A DNA stretch of 25,126 nucleotides, from contig SXWG01000156.1 of the NCBI GenBank assembly GCA_005789925.1, forward strand, positions 1 to 25,126, written 5' to 3'. The position numbers were made by a program, and so were the translations under genes. Of the stretch, positions 1 through 6,499 are shown piece by piece. Each line of letters begins with the position of its first letter. The stretch's first letter is position 1. Source of the DNA: Actinomycetota bacterium (GTDB lineage Bacteria > Actinomycetota > Acidimicrobiia > Acidimicrobiales > Ilumatobacteraceae). The notes under the pieces were generated by a model. The model had not been told where the DNA came from and did not search any database. It saw only the letters and a list, made by a program, of their open reading frames with translations.

Positions 1-131
1 ACAGGCCAAGGACCCTTGAGTGCTGCACCATTCACAAAGTGCCCCTCGGGCACCGGCATCGTTTGATCGGTACGACCAGGCAGCGCGTCGGCTGCACTCA
101 CAACCTGAGAAGGCTTTTTGGCGAACAGCAT
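1..131 (-). CDS. msrA: Peptide-methionine (S)-S-oxide reductase MsrA, N-terminal fragment
   Basis: Only the first 43 codons lie in the window; the gene continues past the left edge. The reading begins MLFAKKPSQVVSAADALPGR and goes on through TMPVPEGHF and ALKGPWP. This matches the N-terminal lead of long actinobacterial/proteobacterial-type MsrA proteins (ALPGR..PMPVPE.H..G..LK.P.P) that precedes the catalytic GCFWG motif; that motif would lie just outside the window. MsrA repairs methionine-S-sulfoxide in oxidised proteins using thioredoxin. The ATG at 131 is the only upstream start after an in-frame TAA at 141-143. There is no Shine-Dalgarno sequence, but a TAACCT hexamer lies 6 bases upstream, which suggests a leaderless transcript. 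The assignment rests on the lead peptide alone, so it is good but not certain. Confidence 0.75.
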   Translation of the reverse strand, partial: MLFAKKPSQVVSAADALPGRTDQTMPVPEGHFVNGAALKGPWP

Positions 132-166
132 GGCCCAAGGTTAGGGCCATGCTGTCGCGCTGTCAC
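126..166 (-). promoter_or_regulatory. Putative msrA promoter embedded in an 11-bp perfect inverted repeat
   Basis: On the minus strand a GTGACA (161-166) and a TAACCT (138-143) are separated by 17 bp, and the msrA ATG follows 6 bases later. Perfect 11-base arms CAGCATGGCCC / GGGCCATGCTG (144-154 and 126-136) flank a 7-base centre that contains the presumed -10 hexamer. If transcription starts at or near the ATG, the repeat is a DNA operator and not an RNA hairpin. Neither arm is followed by a T tract, which argues against an intrinsic terminator. The promoter call is inference from sequence. Confidence 0.5.
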
Positions 167-185
167 TGTGGAGGGAAGAACTTCT

Positions 186-1031
186 CTAGGCGGCAGCGTT
201 CACTTGCGAACACTTGGCCCTTGCATCCGTCAAGGACACACCCTTATCCATATAGCCGAACACCCATTGACAGAAGTCAGTTCGAATGTAGATGTTCGAG
301 ATACCGGCCAAGACTGACGTCATTTCGCTCTTTGACTTGTTCGACTGCAGTGCAGAGCACACTGAGGCAGGAACGTACGCACCTGGCGACGGCATACAGC
401 GGCCCGACGACGAGAATTCACTTGCTGTACGAACAGGAACATAGAAATTCGCATCGGACACGGTCGGCATGTTCATCGTCGATGATGCCAACGTTGACGT
501 CGGTGCAACACCCACTGGTGCTGCTGTCCCATGAGGAACTGTTGACTGTGTAGTTTTTGCCGTCGTATTGGTGGTCTTATTGCTTCCAGTACGTGGCGTG
601 TCATCTTCATCGTCCTCAGCACTCACATCCGGAATGAACTTGACCATATAGGTCTTGCTTGTAAAGGCTTTTTCTTTCCCTTGCTTGACAGAAGTGGCGC
701 GATAACTTATTGAGCCGTTTCTCCAGTTGTCGTCCTCGTCATAAGGCGAAATCTCCCACGAGGCGACTCCCGATTTTGTCGTCGCCTTCTTTCCTGTCCT
801 CCAGGTCTTCCCCGTCATGTATTGAAAAACAATTGATCGAGCTGGGGCACTGGGCTTGACCGTCACAGTCATCGTGCAATCGTCATCTGCCTCGGTCTCA
901 TCCATCTTGAGGTCCTTGCAGCTGCCCGACAAAGCGACAGTGATTGTCTGATGAGCCGCCTGGGCCAGGCTTGGCAGTCCTATCCACGCCAATGTCGCCA
1001 CCAGTCCGGTGGCCAATAGCCGCTTCTTCAT
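186..1031 (-). CDS. Secreted six-cysteine protein of unknown function
   Basis: This 281-residue protein is not one I recognise. Residues 1-25 are a clear Sec signal peptide (MKKR, hydrophobic core, SLAQA cleavage site). The mature part has a beta-rich segment (about 28-135) with C38 and C52, an acidic stretch at 137-145, a Thr/Ser/Ala linker (about 148-195), and a C-terminal domain with C212, C225, C254 and C274. The even number of cysteines suggests disulfides outside the cell. The ATG at 1031 has a strong GGGGAG ribosome site. The gene has its own promoter-like sequence and lies 90 bases downstream of the Tad operon on the same strand. A link to the pilus, such as a surface-exposed or adhesive protein, is a guess from position only. 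Confidence 0.8.
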   Translation of the reverse strand: MKKRLLATGLVATLAWIGLPSLAQAAHQTITVALSGSCKDLKMDETEADDDCTMTVTVKPSAPARSIVFQYMTGKTWRTGKKATTKSGVASWEISPYDEDDNWRNGSISYRATSVKQGKEKAFTSKTYMVKFIPDVSAEDDEDDTPRTGSNKTTNTTAKTTQSTVPHGTAAPVGVAPTSTLASSTMNMPTVSDANFYVPVRTASEFSSSGRCMPSPGAYVPASVCSALQSNKSKSEMTSVLAGISNIYIRTDFCQWVFGYMDKGVSLTDARAKCSQVNAAA

Positions 1032-1041
1032 GACACTCTCC

Positions 1042-1067
1042 CCTTGTAGGTCGTACGGTCTACAAGG
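1042..1067. repeat. Inverted repeat in the 5' region of the secreted-protein gene
   Basis: Perfect 8-base arms CCTTGTAG (1042-1049) and CTACAAGG (1060-1067) flank a 10-base spacer with a palindromic CGTACG core. The repeat sits between the presumed -10 element and the ribosome binding site of the secreted-protein gene. It could act as an operator over the transcription start or as a 5'-UTR hairpin. No T tract follows on either strand. Confidence 0.6.
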
Positions 1068-1071
1068 TCAG

Positions 1072-1099
1072 ATAGTACAGCGTATGGCGCAGGGGTCAA
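1072..1099 (-). promoter_or_regulatory. Sigma-70-type promoter of the secreted-protein gene
   Basis: On the minus strand TTGACC (1094-1099) and TACTAT (1072-1077) are separated by 16 bp. These are good matches to the -35 and -10 consensus. Transcription would start near 1065, about 35 bases before the ATG at 1031. This suggests the gene is transcribed independently of the upstream Tad operon. Confidence 0.6.
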
Positions 1100-1121
1100 C
1101 CCGGGGAAGACCAGGAAGGCC

Positions 1122-2363
1122 CTATCGGCGGGCCAGGTGGGAACGCTGGAGCTTGAGAAGGTCTCTGTCTCCCGGCAACAGCCGGAGTCCGGCCGTGGTT
1201 GAGATCATCAGTGCATCGATGTCTCCGTTGTCTTCTGCCCATGTGGCAACTTCATGAGCCGCGGCGATTGCTGTTACGACAAGTCTGGTGGTTGAACCAT
1301 CGAGATCGGGCCACGAATAATTGGTGCCAGCAAAGGGTAAATCGCGTACCCCTTGAAGCGCCGAAATGACATCATCTCGACCATTCAAAGGATCACTGAG
1401 GAACTTCTGTCTTTTTTGCACGAGCAGATCAAAATCTGAGCAAATGAATTCCGATAGAGGTAATTCATCAGAGAATGTGATCGGCAGACATTCATCACTT
1501 GCCCCAGCACTAATTTCACCTAGTGCTCTCCTGAGGTCTGAAACAACAGTCGAGAAGGTCGCATCTGTGCAGTTCATGTCCCACATTGCTGTTCGCGCTG
1601 CGGAGCGCCGCATGCGGTCACGGTTGAGAACGAGCCATGTCAGTAGTTCAAGTGCGCGCGCCTTTCGGAACGTTGCGGTGTTCCCTACATTATTTTCTAC
1701 TAGCGGATATCCGTACAGGCGAACAAGAACCATCCTGCGATTCACGTCGACTGTGTCGACAACAAGTTGCTCTTTGGTGTCAACTTCTTCATATAGCCGT
1801 GTCACGCGCGCATTGAGTTCTGGGGTCAGCTCAAGTTTCTTGTCCTCGGTTGACACCAACAACATCGCTGTCTCCACTGATTCCGGTGACAGACGCACCG
1901 GCATCTTCTCCGGGCTTGCTTCCAAGAGCTGTGCGTGTCTGAGCATTCGAATTCTGGCGAGCACCACGGATGCCGACAAGAGCCCCGTCACTTGCTCGAT
2001 GTGTGGTGATTGCCTTTGCATCTCAGGTTCACTTCGAGAACTTCCCGTGATCCGTAGGACACTCACCACCGAAGCGAGTCCGACCAGCGTCAACCCCACC
2101 AGGGTCCTTCCGCGAGCCTCTCTCATCGCGCCAGCAAGACCATGAACAGAAACGAGGTGGCTCACCTCGACAAACACTCTTGCTGCGACGATCAATATTC
2201 CCACCGAGACGGTGCCAGTGACCAGGCTGTCTTCCACACGTCCACTTTCCAGCAGTCGCTTCACTGATTCGCCAAAATCAGTGGTGAAAAGAACCAGCAC
2301 GGATTTGTAGAGAAGTGGAATCCAAGTGAGGACCCAGACGAGGGAAAGGACTGTGCGTCTCAT
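1122..2363 (-). CDS. Membrane-anchored SARP-like regulator with BTAD-like C-terminus, Tad locus
   Basis: This 413-residue protein has hydrophobic segments at about 5-26, 48-72 and 86-105, followed by a soluble part. Residues about 210-283 resemble the OmpR/SARP winged helix: RKARALELLTWLVLNR, a W-D turn and then STVVSDLRRALGE, as in SARP proteins where the pattern ends in SRLRRALG. Residues about 306-413 are helical and resemble the bacterial transcriptional activator domain (GLRLLPGDRDLLKLQ near the end). The ATG at 2363 overlaps the preceding stop by four bases, so it is the last gene of the pilus operon. BTAD-containing membrane proteins occur in other actinobacterial Tad loci. Here I see no LysM domain or NTPase. 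It could sense envelope or pilus status and regulate transcription, but DNA binding is inferred, not shown. Confidence 0.75.
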   Translation of the reverse strand: MRRTVLSLVWVLTWIPLLYKSVLVLFTTDFGESVKRLLESGRVEDSLVTGTVSVGILIVAARVFVEVSHLVSVHGLAGAMREARGRTLVGLTLVGLASVVSVLRITGSSRSEPEMQRQSPHIEQVTGLLSASVVLARIRMLRHAQLLEASPEKMPVRLSPESVETAMLLVSTEDKKLELTPELNARVTRLYEEVDTKEQLVVDTVDVNRRMVLVRLYGYPLVENNVGNTATFRKARALELLTWLVLNRDRMRRSAARTAMWDMNCTDATFSTVVSDLRRALGEISAGASDECLPITFSDELPLSEFICSDFDLLVQKRQKFLSDPLNGRDDVISALQGVRDLPFAGTNYSWPDLDGSTTRLVVTAIAAAHEVATWAEDNGDIDALMISTTAGLRLLPGDRDLLKLQRSHLARR

Positions 2364-2746
2364 CGCCCCACCTGCGGTGATGCGGAGCGTGTCAATGAGA
2401 ACCGTTTCCCTGACAAACCAACGAGTTGAAGGGTCTCGAACTTCACGAAATGAGTGACACTGACTGCGACGACGGTGTCGCTCACCTTGACCGTGCCGGT
2501 CACTCCCTCACGCCGGAGCACCTTTAGCGCGATGCGTCGGGCTTCAGCCCTGTCAACTTGGGCATCGTTAGACCTGATTGCCGTCACCTGTTGTGCTCCG
2601 GCACGAGCAGCATTCCCCGCGACATCGGCAAGGCGTGCATACTCAGCAACAAGGTGCCCAGAATCGAACGAAAAACCGACAAGAGAAATGAAGAGCATCC
2701 CCAACCCGGCCACGAAAGCAGACAACGAACCCCTTTGAGAGTGCAT
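2360..2746 (-). CDS. TadG/TadE-like pilus-assembly protein
   Basis: This small protein of 128 residues begins MHSQRGSLSAFVAGLGMLF, the RG-S-hydrophobic arrangement typical of TadE/TadG-like Flp pilus proteins in Actinobacteria. One transmembrane segment covers about residues 7-27, and an alanine/arginine-rich helix (DVAGNAARAGAQQV) follows, as in the TadG-like family. I chose the ATG at 2746 over an upstream TTG at 2779 because a GGGGAGAG ribosome site sits 5 bases before it. It starts one base after the stop of the preceding TadE-like gene. The stop overlaps the start of the regulator gene. It is probably a minor pseudopilin or anchor of the Tad apparatus. Confidence 0.8.
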   Translation of the reverse strand: MHSQRGSLSAFVAGLGMLFISLVGFSFDSGHLVAEYARLADVAGNAARAGAQQVTAIRSNDAQVDRAEARRIALKVLRREGVTGTVKVSDTVVAVSVTHFVKFETLQLVGLSGKRFSLTRSASPQVGR

Positions 2747-2747
2747 C

Positions 2748-3158
2748 TCAGCTCTCCCCACGAAAGATGTAGGTGTCAAAGACTTCGAAGGACGTCGCAG
2801 TCACCGACTTTGACCCAAGATTCATCGGACCAGCTCCTGTGTGTGGAAGATGACACCGCGCCCAGACGCGAAGGCCCCGCTGACCCTCGTGTATCTGCAC
2901 TGTCGCTGAATATTCAAGATGCAGACACTGGATGTCGAAGTCTCGACTCGATCGCCGCAGCACCATCTCTGAAGTTCTCACCGCACGTGACGGAGCCACT
3001 TGTGAGCCAGCACGGGCGGCGGCATTGACTACTTGATGAAGATTCGCCGACGACGTCGGAATCCAACCTGCGAGCGCGACGAGAGAGAGCAACGCGACCA
3101 ATGCTGGGATGAGAAGCACTGCCTCGGCACTTGCAGAGCCGCGTTCAAAAGATTTCAT
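2748..3158 (-). CDS. TadE-like pseudopilin (second copy)
   Basis: This 136-residue protein opens with ERGSASAEAVLLIPALVAL, the TadE signature of RG followed by small residues, a Glu and a hydrophobic segment (about residues 12-32). The motif NAAARAGSQ around 45-55 is also typical of TadE-like proteins. The globular remainder has two cysteines (in IQCLHLEY and ARCHLP). TadE-type pseudopilins are processed by a prepilin peptidase and help initiate Flp pilus assembly. The ATG at 3158 overlaps the stop of the preceding TadE-like gene (ATGA), so the two are translationally coupled. Confidence 0.85.
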   Translation of the reverse strand: MKSFERGSASAEAVLLIPALVALLSLVALAGWIPTSSANLHQVVNAAARAGSQVAPSRAVRTSEMVLRRSSRDFDIQCLHLEYSATVQIHEGQRGLRVWARCHLPHTGAGPMNLGSKSVTATSFEVFDTYIFRGES

Positions 3159-3559
3159 CGCTGAGACTCTGGAATGAAGTCTTCGATGGGCTTCTCAATG
3201 GTGCGTGAGACCACGTCGTCCACCCATGGAAGCACACGAGCATTCTTCAGATGTACCCGCACAATCACCGATCGTGGGTGAATGCTGATTGAAGGTGGTC
3301 CCGCAAGCCGCACGCCGATGTCATTTGACAAGTCCTCAAGTGCATTTAATGCGATCACGAAGTCACGACCACCAGCACCATGTGGCTGTACGACAATCTC
3401 AGCAGTCCGCTCGGCGAGCAAGGCTGCAGATCGAGATGCATACATTGTCAGAACCAATTGACACATGCCGAAGAGAACAAGCAACAGCAGCGGGAGAAGC
3501 AGCATGACTTCCACAGCTGCTTCTCCCCTGTCGCCGTCGTCGCGTGTTGTCTGACTCAT
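3155..3559 (-). CDS. TadE-like pseudopilin (first copy)
   Basis: This 134-residue protein has DRGEAAVEVMLLLPLLLLV at its N-terminus. That is a textbook TadE lead with the conserved Glu five residues after the Gly and a single transmembrane helix at about 17-40. The middle contains AERTAEIVVQPHGAG, consistent with the periplasmic/extracellular helix of TadE proteins. It differs clearly from the next TadE-like protein, so the two look like diverged paralogues and not a recent duplication. The ATG at 3559 overlaps the stop of the pilin gene by four bases and there is no strong ribosome site, so translation probably depends on coupling. Confidence 0.85.
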   Translation of the reverse strand: MSQTTRDDGDRGEAAVEVMLLLPLLLLVLFGMCQLVLTMYASRSAALLAERTAEIVVQPHGAGGRDFVIALNALEDLSNDIGVRLAGPPSISIHPRSVIVRVHLKNARVLPWVDDVVSRTIEKPIEDFIPESQR

Positions 3560-3750
3560 CCGAGATTGAGTCGATTTGCTTTGTCCTTGATACGAGTCGA
3601 CAGTGTCGCTCCCACCGCAATCGCAAGTGCGATGAGTGCTGCGGCCATGACGACTGTCGTGGCACTGACTTCACCTCGCTCTCGATCCACTTCCAAGGAA
3701 CTGGTGAATCTGATCCAGTAGTACTGAATGTATTGCTTGAAGTCGCTCAT
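3556..3750 (-). CDS. flp: Small Flp-type pilin-like protein
   Basis: This 64-residue protein has a 26-residue leader rich in aromatic residues, then RGEVSATTVVMAAALIALAI as one long hydrophobic helix and a short basic tail. Size, single helix and position between tadC and tadE genes indicate the major Flp pilin. The usual Flp signature (G-x4-Glu-Tyr after the cleavage site) is not intact: the Glu directly follows the Gly and there is no Tyr. The ATG at 3750 was chosen because AAAGGAAA lies 5-6 bases upstream; longer readings of this frame run into tadC. A 43-base gap separates it from tadC, the largest gap within the operon. Confidence 0.75.
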   Translation of the reverse strand: MSDFKQYIQYYWIRFTSSLEVDRERGEVSATTVVMAAALIALAIAVGATLSTRIKDKANRLNLG

Positions 3751-3793
3751 GTGAATTTCCTTTCTTGTTGTCTCTCTATACGGAGATCTCTGA

Positions 3794-4483
3794 TCACAAC
3801 ACTCCGAGAGTGTTGGCGTAAGCCGGGTAACCGAGCAGGAGAATGAAACCCATGAAGAGAAGCACCATCGGAACTCCCATGCGCTCGGTCTGTTGCGCCG
3901 CATCGTGTTCGATCTGAGCCATTGAGCGCACCCGGAGGCTGGTTGCTTTCGCTGCCAAGGACTGACGTATCCGAGCGCCGTGTTCTCCCGCCAGCTGCAG
4001 TGAATTCGCGACGTCTACGAGTGCATCAACGTCACACATCTGCCCCACGTCTCGGAACTTGCTCCAGAGGTCGACTCGTTCAGTGCGTGCAGCGGCCATC
4101 AACTCGCGAAAAAGATCGAAGCACCACCCGTCACCCGAATCTCCCGCGGCGACGAAGGCTGACTCGATACCTGCTCCACCGGCAAGAAGGATGTTCACAA
4201 GGTCCAAGAACGCAGCGAAGGAATGCTCAAGTTGTTTACGGCGAAGTCGAGCACGGGCCTTGAGTCGCCGAGCCGGCTCGCAGCTTCCGAGGTACACAAC
4301 AGCTGCCGCAGACAAAACCGCCACGAACGGCACAACATTGAACAGATTTGTCATTCCTACGACCAGGACCGCCGCGCAGATAATTGAACCCACGGTCCAT
4401 ACCGTCACTTCAGCTGCATGCAGTTCAGGCGAATATCCGAGAATCTCGAGATCGGTGAGAGGGGCTTCACGATGGAACTGCAT
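3794..4483 (-). CDS. tadC: Tad pilus inner-membrane platform protein TadC (T2SSF domain)
   Basis: About 229 residues. Two transmembrane segments lie near the N-terminus (WTVGSIICAAVLVVGM and VVPFVAVLSAAAVVYL). A cytoplasmic helical T2SSF (GspF-like) domain follows, with FAAFLDLVNILLAGGAGIES and SLAAKATSLRVRSMAQIEHD, and then a C-terminal hydrophobic hairpin (MGVPMVLLFMGFILLLGYP). TadC pairs with TadB as the membrane platform driven by the TadA ATPase. Two adjacent ATGs exist (4486 and 4483). AGGTG lies 6 bases before the second, which I prefer. The gene overlaps the end of tadB by 17 bases. Confidence 0.88.
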   Translation of the reverse strand: MQFHREAPLTDLEILGYSPELHAAEVTVWTVGSIICAAVLVVGMTNLFNVVPFVAVLSAAAVVYLGSCEPARRLKARARLRRKQLEHSFAAFLDLVNILLAGGAGIESAFVAAGDSGDGWCFDLFRELMAAARTERVDLWSKFRDVGQMCDVDALVDVANSLQLAGEHGARIRQSLAAKATSLRVRSMAQIEHDAAQQTERMGVPMVLLFMGFILLLGYPAYANTLGVL

Positions 4484-5195
4484 CATGCTCACCTTTCGCC
4501 ACAAATCTCACTGGTGCTTGAACTCGAGCCATCTTTGTGAGGAGCCACAGAGCTGTCGCAAACAGGGCACATAGGAAGATCAGCACGACAGCACCATCGG
4601 GAGTCGTAAATGGCTCCAGATATGACCTATTGAAGACGATCAGTCCGCAAATGAACACCGCCACGGAACCGATGACAATGCGTACAGAACTTCGCACGCG
4701 TGCACGACTGACCCAGATACGTAGGTTCATCTTGCTTTCTTCGCGCGCACAGTCTGCTAACTGGCTGAGGAGACTTATGAGGTCTCGAGACTGAAATCGT
4801 GTCGCTGTCACGAGTGCTGCCACAACAAGGTCACTCTGTGAAGTTGCGAGTGTGGCGGCAAACTGAAGGAGCGCACGCTCTGCCCCGAGATACTTTGTGT
4901 CGGCTGCCAACCGCTCGACTTCATGCTTGATTGCTCGCGGAGCAAGTTCGCCAGAGGCCATGATGGCTGACTCAAGCCCTCCTGCGGCACCAAGGGAATC
5001 GCGAAGTTGCTCGGTCCAACTAGCGATGGCCTCGTTGATCTCGTTTGGCGCTGGTCGTCGCCTTCGACTGTGGGCAGAATCTTCCGTCCGAGTTGGACGA
5101 CTCAAGAAATGCAAGGCCACCTTGTCCAGAGGCACCAAGAGGCGTAGCCCGGTTCCTACGACCAATCCGGCACACATCAACAAAAGAGTGCTCAT
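4467..5195 (-). CDS. tadB: Tad pilus inner-membrane platform protein TadB (T2SSF domain)
   Basis: About 242 residues. An N-terminal hydrophobic segment (MSTLLLMCAGLVVGTGL) is followed by a basic linker (SRRRRP) and a T2SSF helical domain with WTEQLRDSLGAAGGLESAI and a later ISLLSQLADCAREE. Two C-terminal transmembrane helices follow (IVIGSVAVFICGLIVF and VVLIFLCALFATALWLL). This is the classic TadB layout and it is encoded directly after tadA. I chose the ATG at 5195 because it forms an ATGA overlap with the tadA stop; a TTG three codons upstream is less likely. Confidence 0.9.
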   Translation of the reverse strand: MSTLLLMCAGLVVGTGLRLLVPLDKVALHFLSRPTRTEDSAHSRRRRPAPNEINEAIASWTEQLRDSLGAAGGLESAIMASGELAPRAIKHEVERLAADTKYLGAERALLQFAATLATSQSDLVVAALVTATRFQSRDLISLLSQLADCAREESKMNLRIWVSRARVRSSVRIVIGSVAVFICGLIVFNRSYLEPFTTPDGAVVLIFLCALFATALWLLTKMARVQAPVRFVAKGEHDAVPS

Positions 5196-6499
5196 GAGAA
5201 CCAACGCCGTGAGTCAAAGCCGTGATCTGCCAGAAGTTCAGAAGTGGCTCCACGCATCGCTGCAAAAGGTTGGACAGGCGTCGTGTGAGAGAACAGTTCG
5301 TTGGAAATGATCGAGTTTCCATCGGCATCAACTACCTCACGAATTGAAGAGATTCGACGCTTGCCATCCATGACTTCGATGTGAACGACGAAATGAAGTG
5401 CACTTGCGAGGAGCAAATTCACCGTCTCGGTGGGAAGACCCGAAGATGCCATCGACACATACGCGGCAAGCTTTGGGAACACCGAGCGTGTGGAGTCCGC
5501 ATGCATCGTGCACATTGACCCGTTGTTCCCCTGACTCATCGCCAGAATCATCGGAAATGCTTCAGCTCCCCGCACTTCACCGACGATGACTCGATCCGGG
5601 TCCATTCGTAAGGCCATGCGGGTGAGAGCTGCCAAGTCAATCTCGCCCGATCCTTCAATGTTCGCCTCGCGTGACTGAAGCGCATCGTGGTCAGGGTGGA
5701 GATGAGCGAATTTGTCAATGCCTAACTCATAAGCATCCTCGATGGTGACGATTCGTTCAAACGGTGGGACTTCGTTCATCAGGGCACGGAGGAGAGTTGT
5801 CTTCCCGGAACCTGTACCTCCCGCGATGACTATGTTGCGGCGTGCGCGAACTGCTGCTGCCAAAAACGAGGACAATTGCTCAGTGAACATTCCCGACCGC
5901 ATCAGGTCGCTCAGATTCGACTGATCGAACTTGTGACGTCGAATCACCATCGATGGGTGTGTTGACACGTCCATAGTTGCAAACATCCTGGATCCATCTG
6001 GCAGCTGAAGATTTAGCTCGGGATGCCCTGTGTCAAAACGCCGCTCTGTCCGCGTCAGTCGGGTGGCTGCTCGACGTATGAGATCGATGAGTTCTGCGTC
6101 ACTATCGACGATTGGAGCCACCTGCTCGCGGTGACCATCTCGGTACTTCAACCAGACGGGGTTCGCTCCGCGAACGTGGATGTCGCTTATGTCGTCATTC
6201 TCCAGAAGTGGATCCAGCCGTCCGAGGCCGAGCACGAGCGAAACCGCTTCACTCACAAGTTTGTCCTCGTGGTGAGTGAGCAACACTCCTTCTATCGATG
6301 ATCCGTTCAGACGAAACTTGTCTAGCTCTGACTTCGCAGCAAGCATCGCCACCCCGTGCTCTGACGCCACGCTGGTACCGAGTGAACCCGTACGACTGAT
6401 CTCCAAGTGACGGTCGGCTAAAGCTGCACCGATACTGCGACTCAGATCGTCAACCAGACGTGCACGCGCCCGATCATTGTCCTCTCGCGAAGTTCTCAT
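5192..6499 (-). CDS. tadA: Tad/Flp pilus assembly ATPase TadA (CpaF family)
   Basis: This 435-residue secretion ATPase powers Flp pilus extrusion (and probably retraction). Visible motifs are the N-terminal-domain sequence NDDISDIHVRG (101-111), Walker A GGTGSGKTT (227-235), the Asp box TIEDAYEL (252-259), Walker B VIVGEVRG (304-311) and the His box TMHADS (331-336), all in the right order and spacing for CpaF/TadA. Length is normal for the family. The ATG at 6499 overlaps the stop of the cpaB-like gene (ATGA) and the stop overlaps tadB, so the platform and motor genes are coupled. No TadZ/CpaE partner is present in the window. Confidence 0.95.
   Translation of the reverse strand: MRTSREDNDRARARLVDDLSRSIGAALADRHLEISRTGSLGTSVASEHGVAMLAAKSELDKFRLNGSSIEGVLLTHHEDKLVSEAVSLVLGLGRLDPLLENDDISDIHVRGANPVWLKYRDGHREQVAPIVDSDAELIDLIRRAATRLTRTERRFDTGHPELNLQLPDGSRMFATMDVSTHPSMVIRRHKFDQSNLSDLMRSGMFTEQLSSFLAAAVRARRNIVIAGGTGSGKTTLLRALMNEVPPFERIVTIEDAYELGIDKFAHLHPDHDALQSREANIEGSGEIDLAALTRMALRMDPDRVIVGEVRGAEAFPMILAMSQGNNGSMCTMHADSTRSVFPKLAAYVSMASSGLPTETVNLLLASALHFVVHIEVMDGKRRISSIREVVDADGNSIISNELFSHTTPVQPFAAMRGATSELLADHGFDSRRWFS

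Noticed and set aside
39..53. Small hairpin GTGCCC/GGGCAC
   Set aside because: It lies within the msrA coding region and has only a six-base stem, likely chance.
1..66. Plus-strand open frame ending at 64-66 that could be the tail of a gene from the left
   Set aside because: The opposite strand reads the conserved lead of MsrA with a proper start at 131, which explains the same bases better.
126..154. Hairpin as an intrinsic terminator of the secreted-protein gene
   Set aside because: No T tract follows on either strand, and the repeat is centred on a promoter-like hexamer of msrA.
1366..2145. 259-codon plus-strand open frame opposite the membrane-anchored regulator
   Set aside because: Ser/Arg-rich with no motif or ribosome site; the minus-strand reading has clear domains and operon coupling.
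3751..3903. Longer form of the pilin starting at 3903
   Set aside because: It overlaps the tadC C-terminus, and the added residues are Arg/Cys/Ser rich; the ATG at 3750 has a ribosome site.
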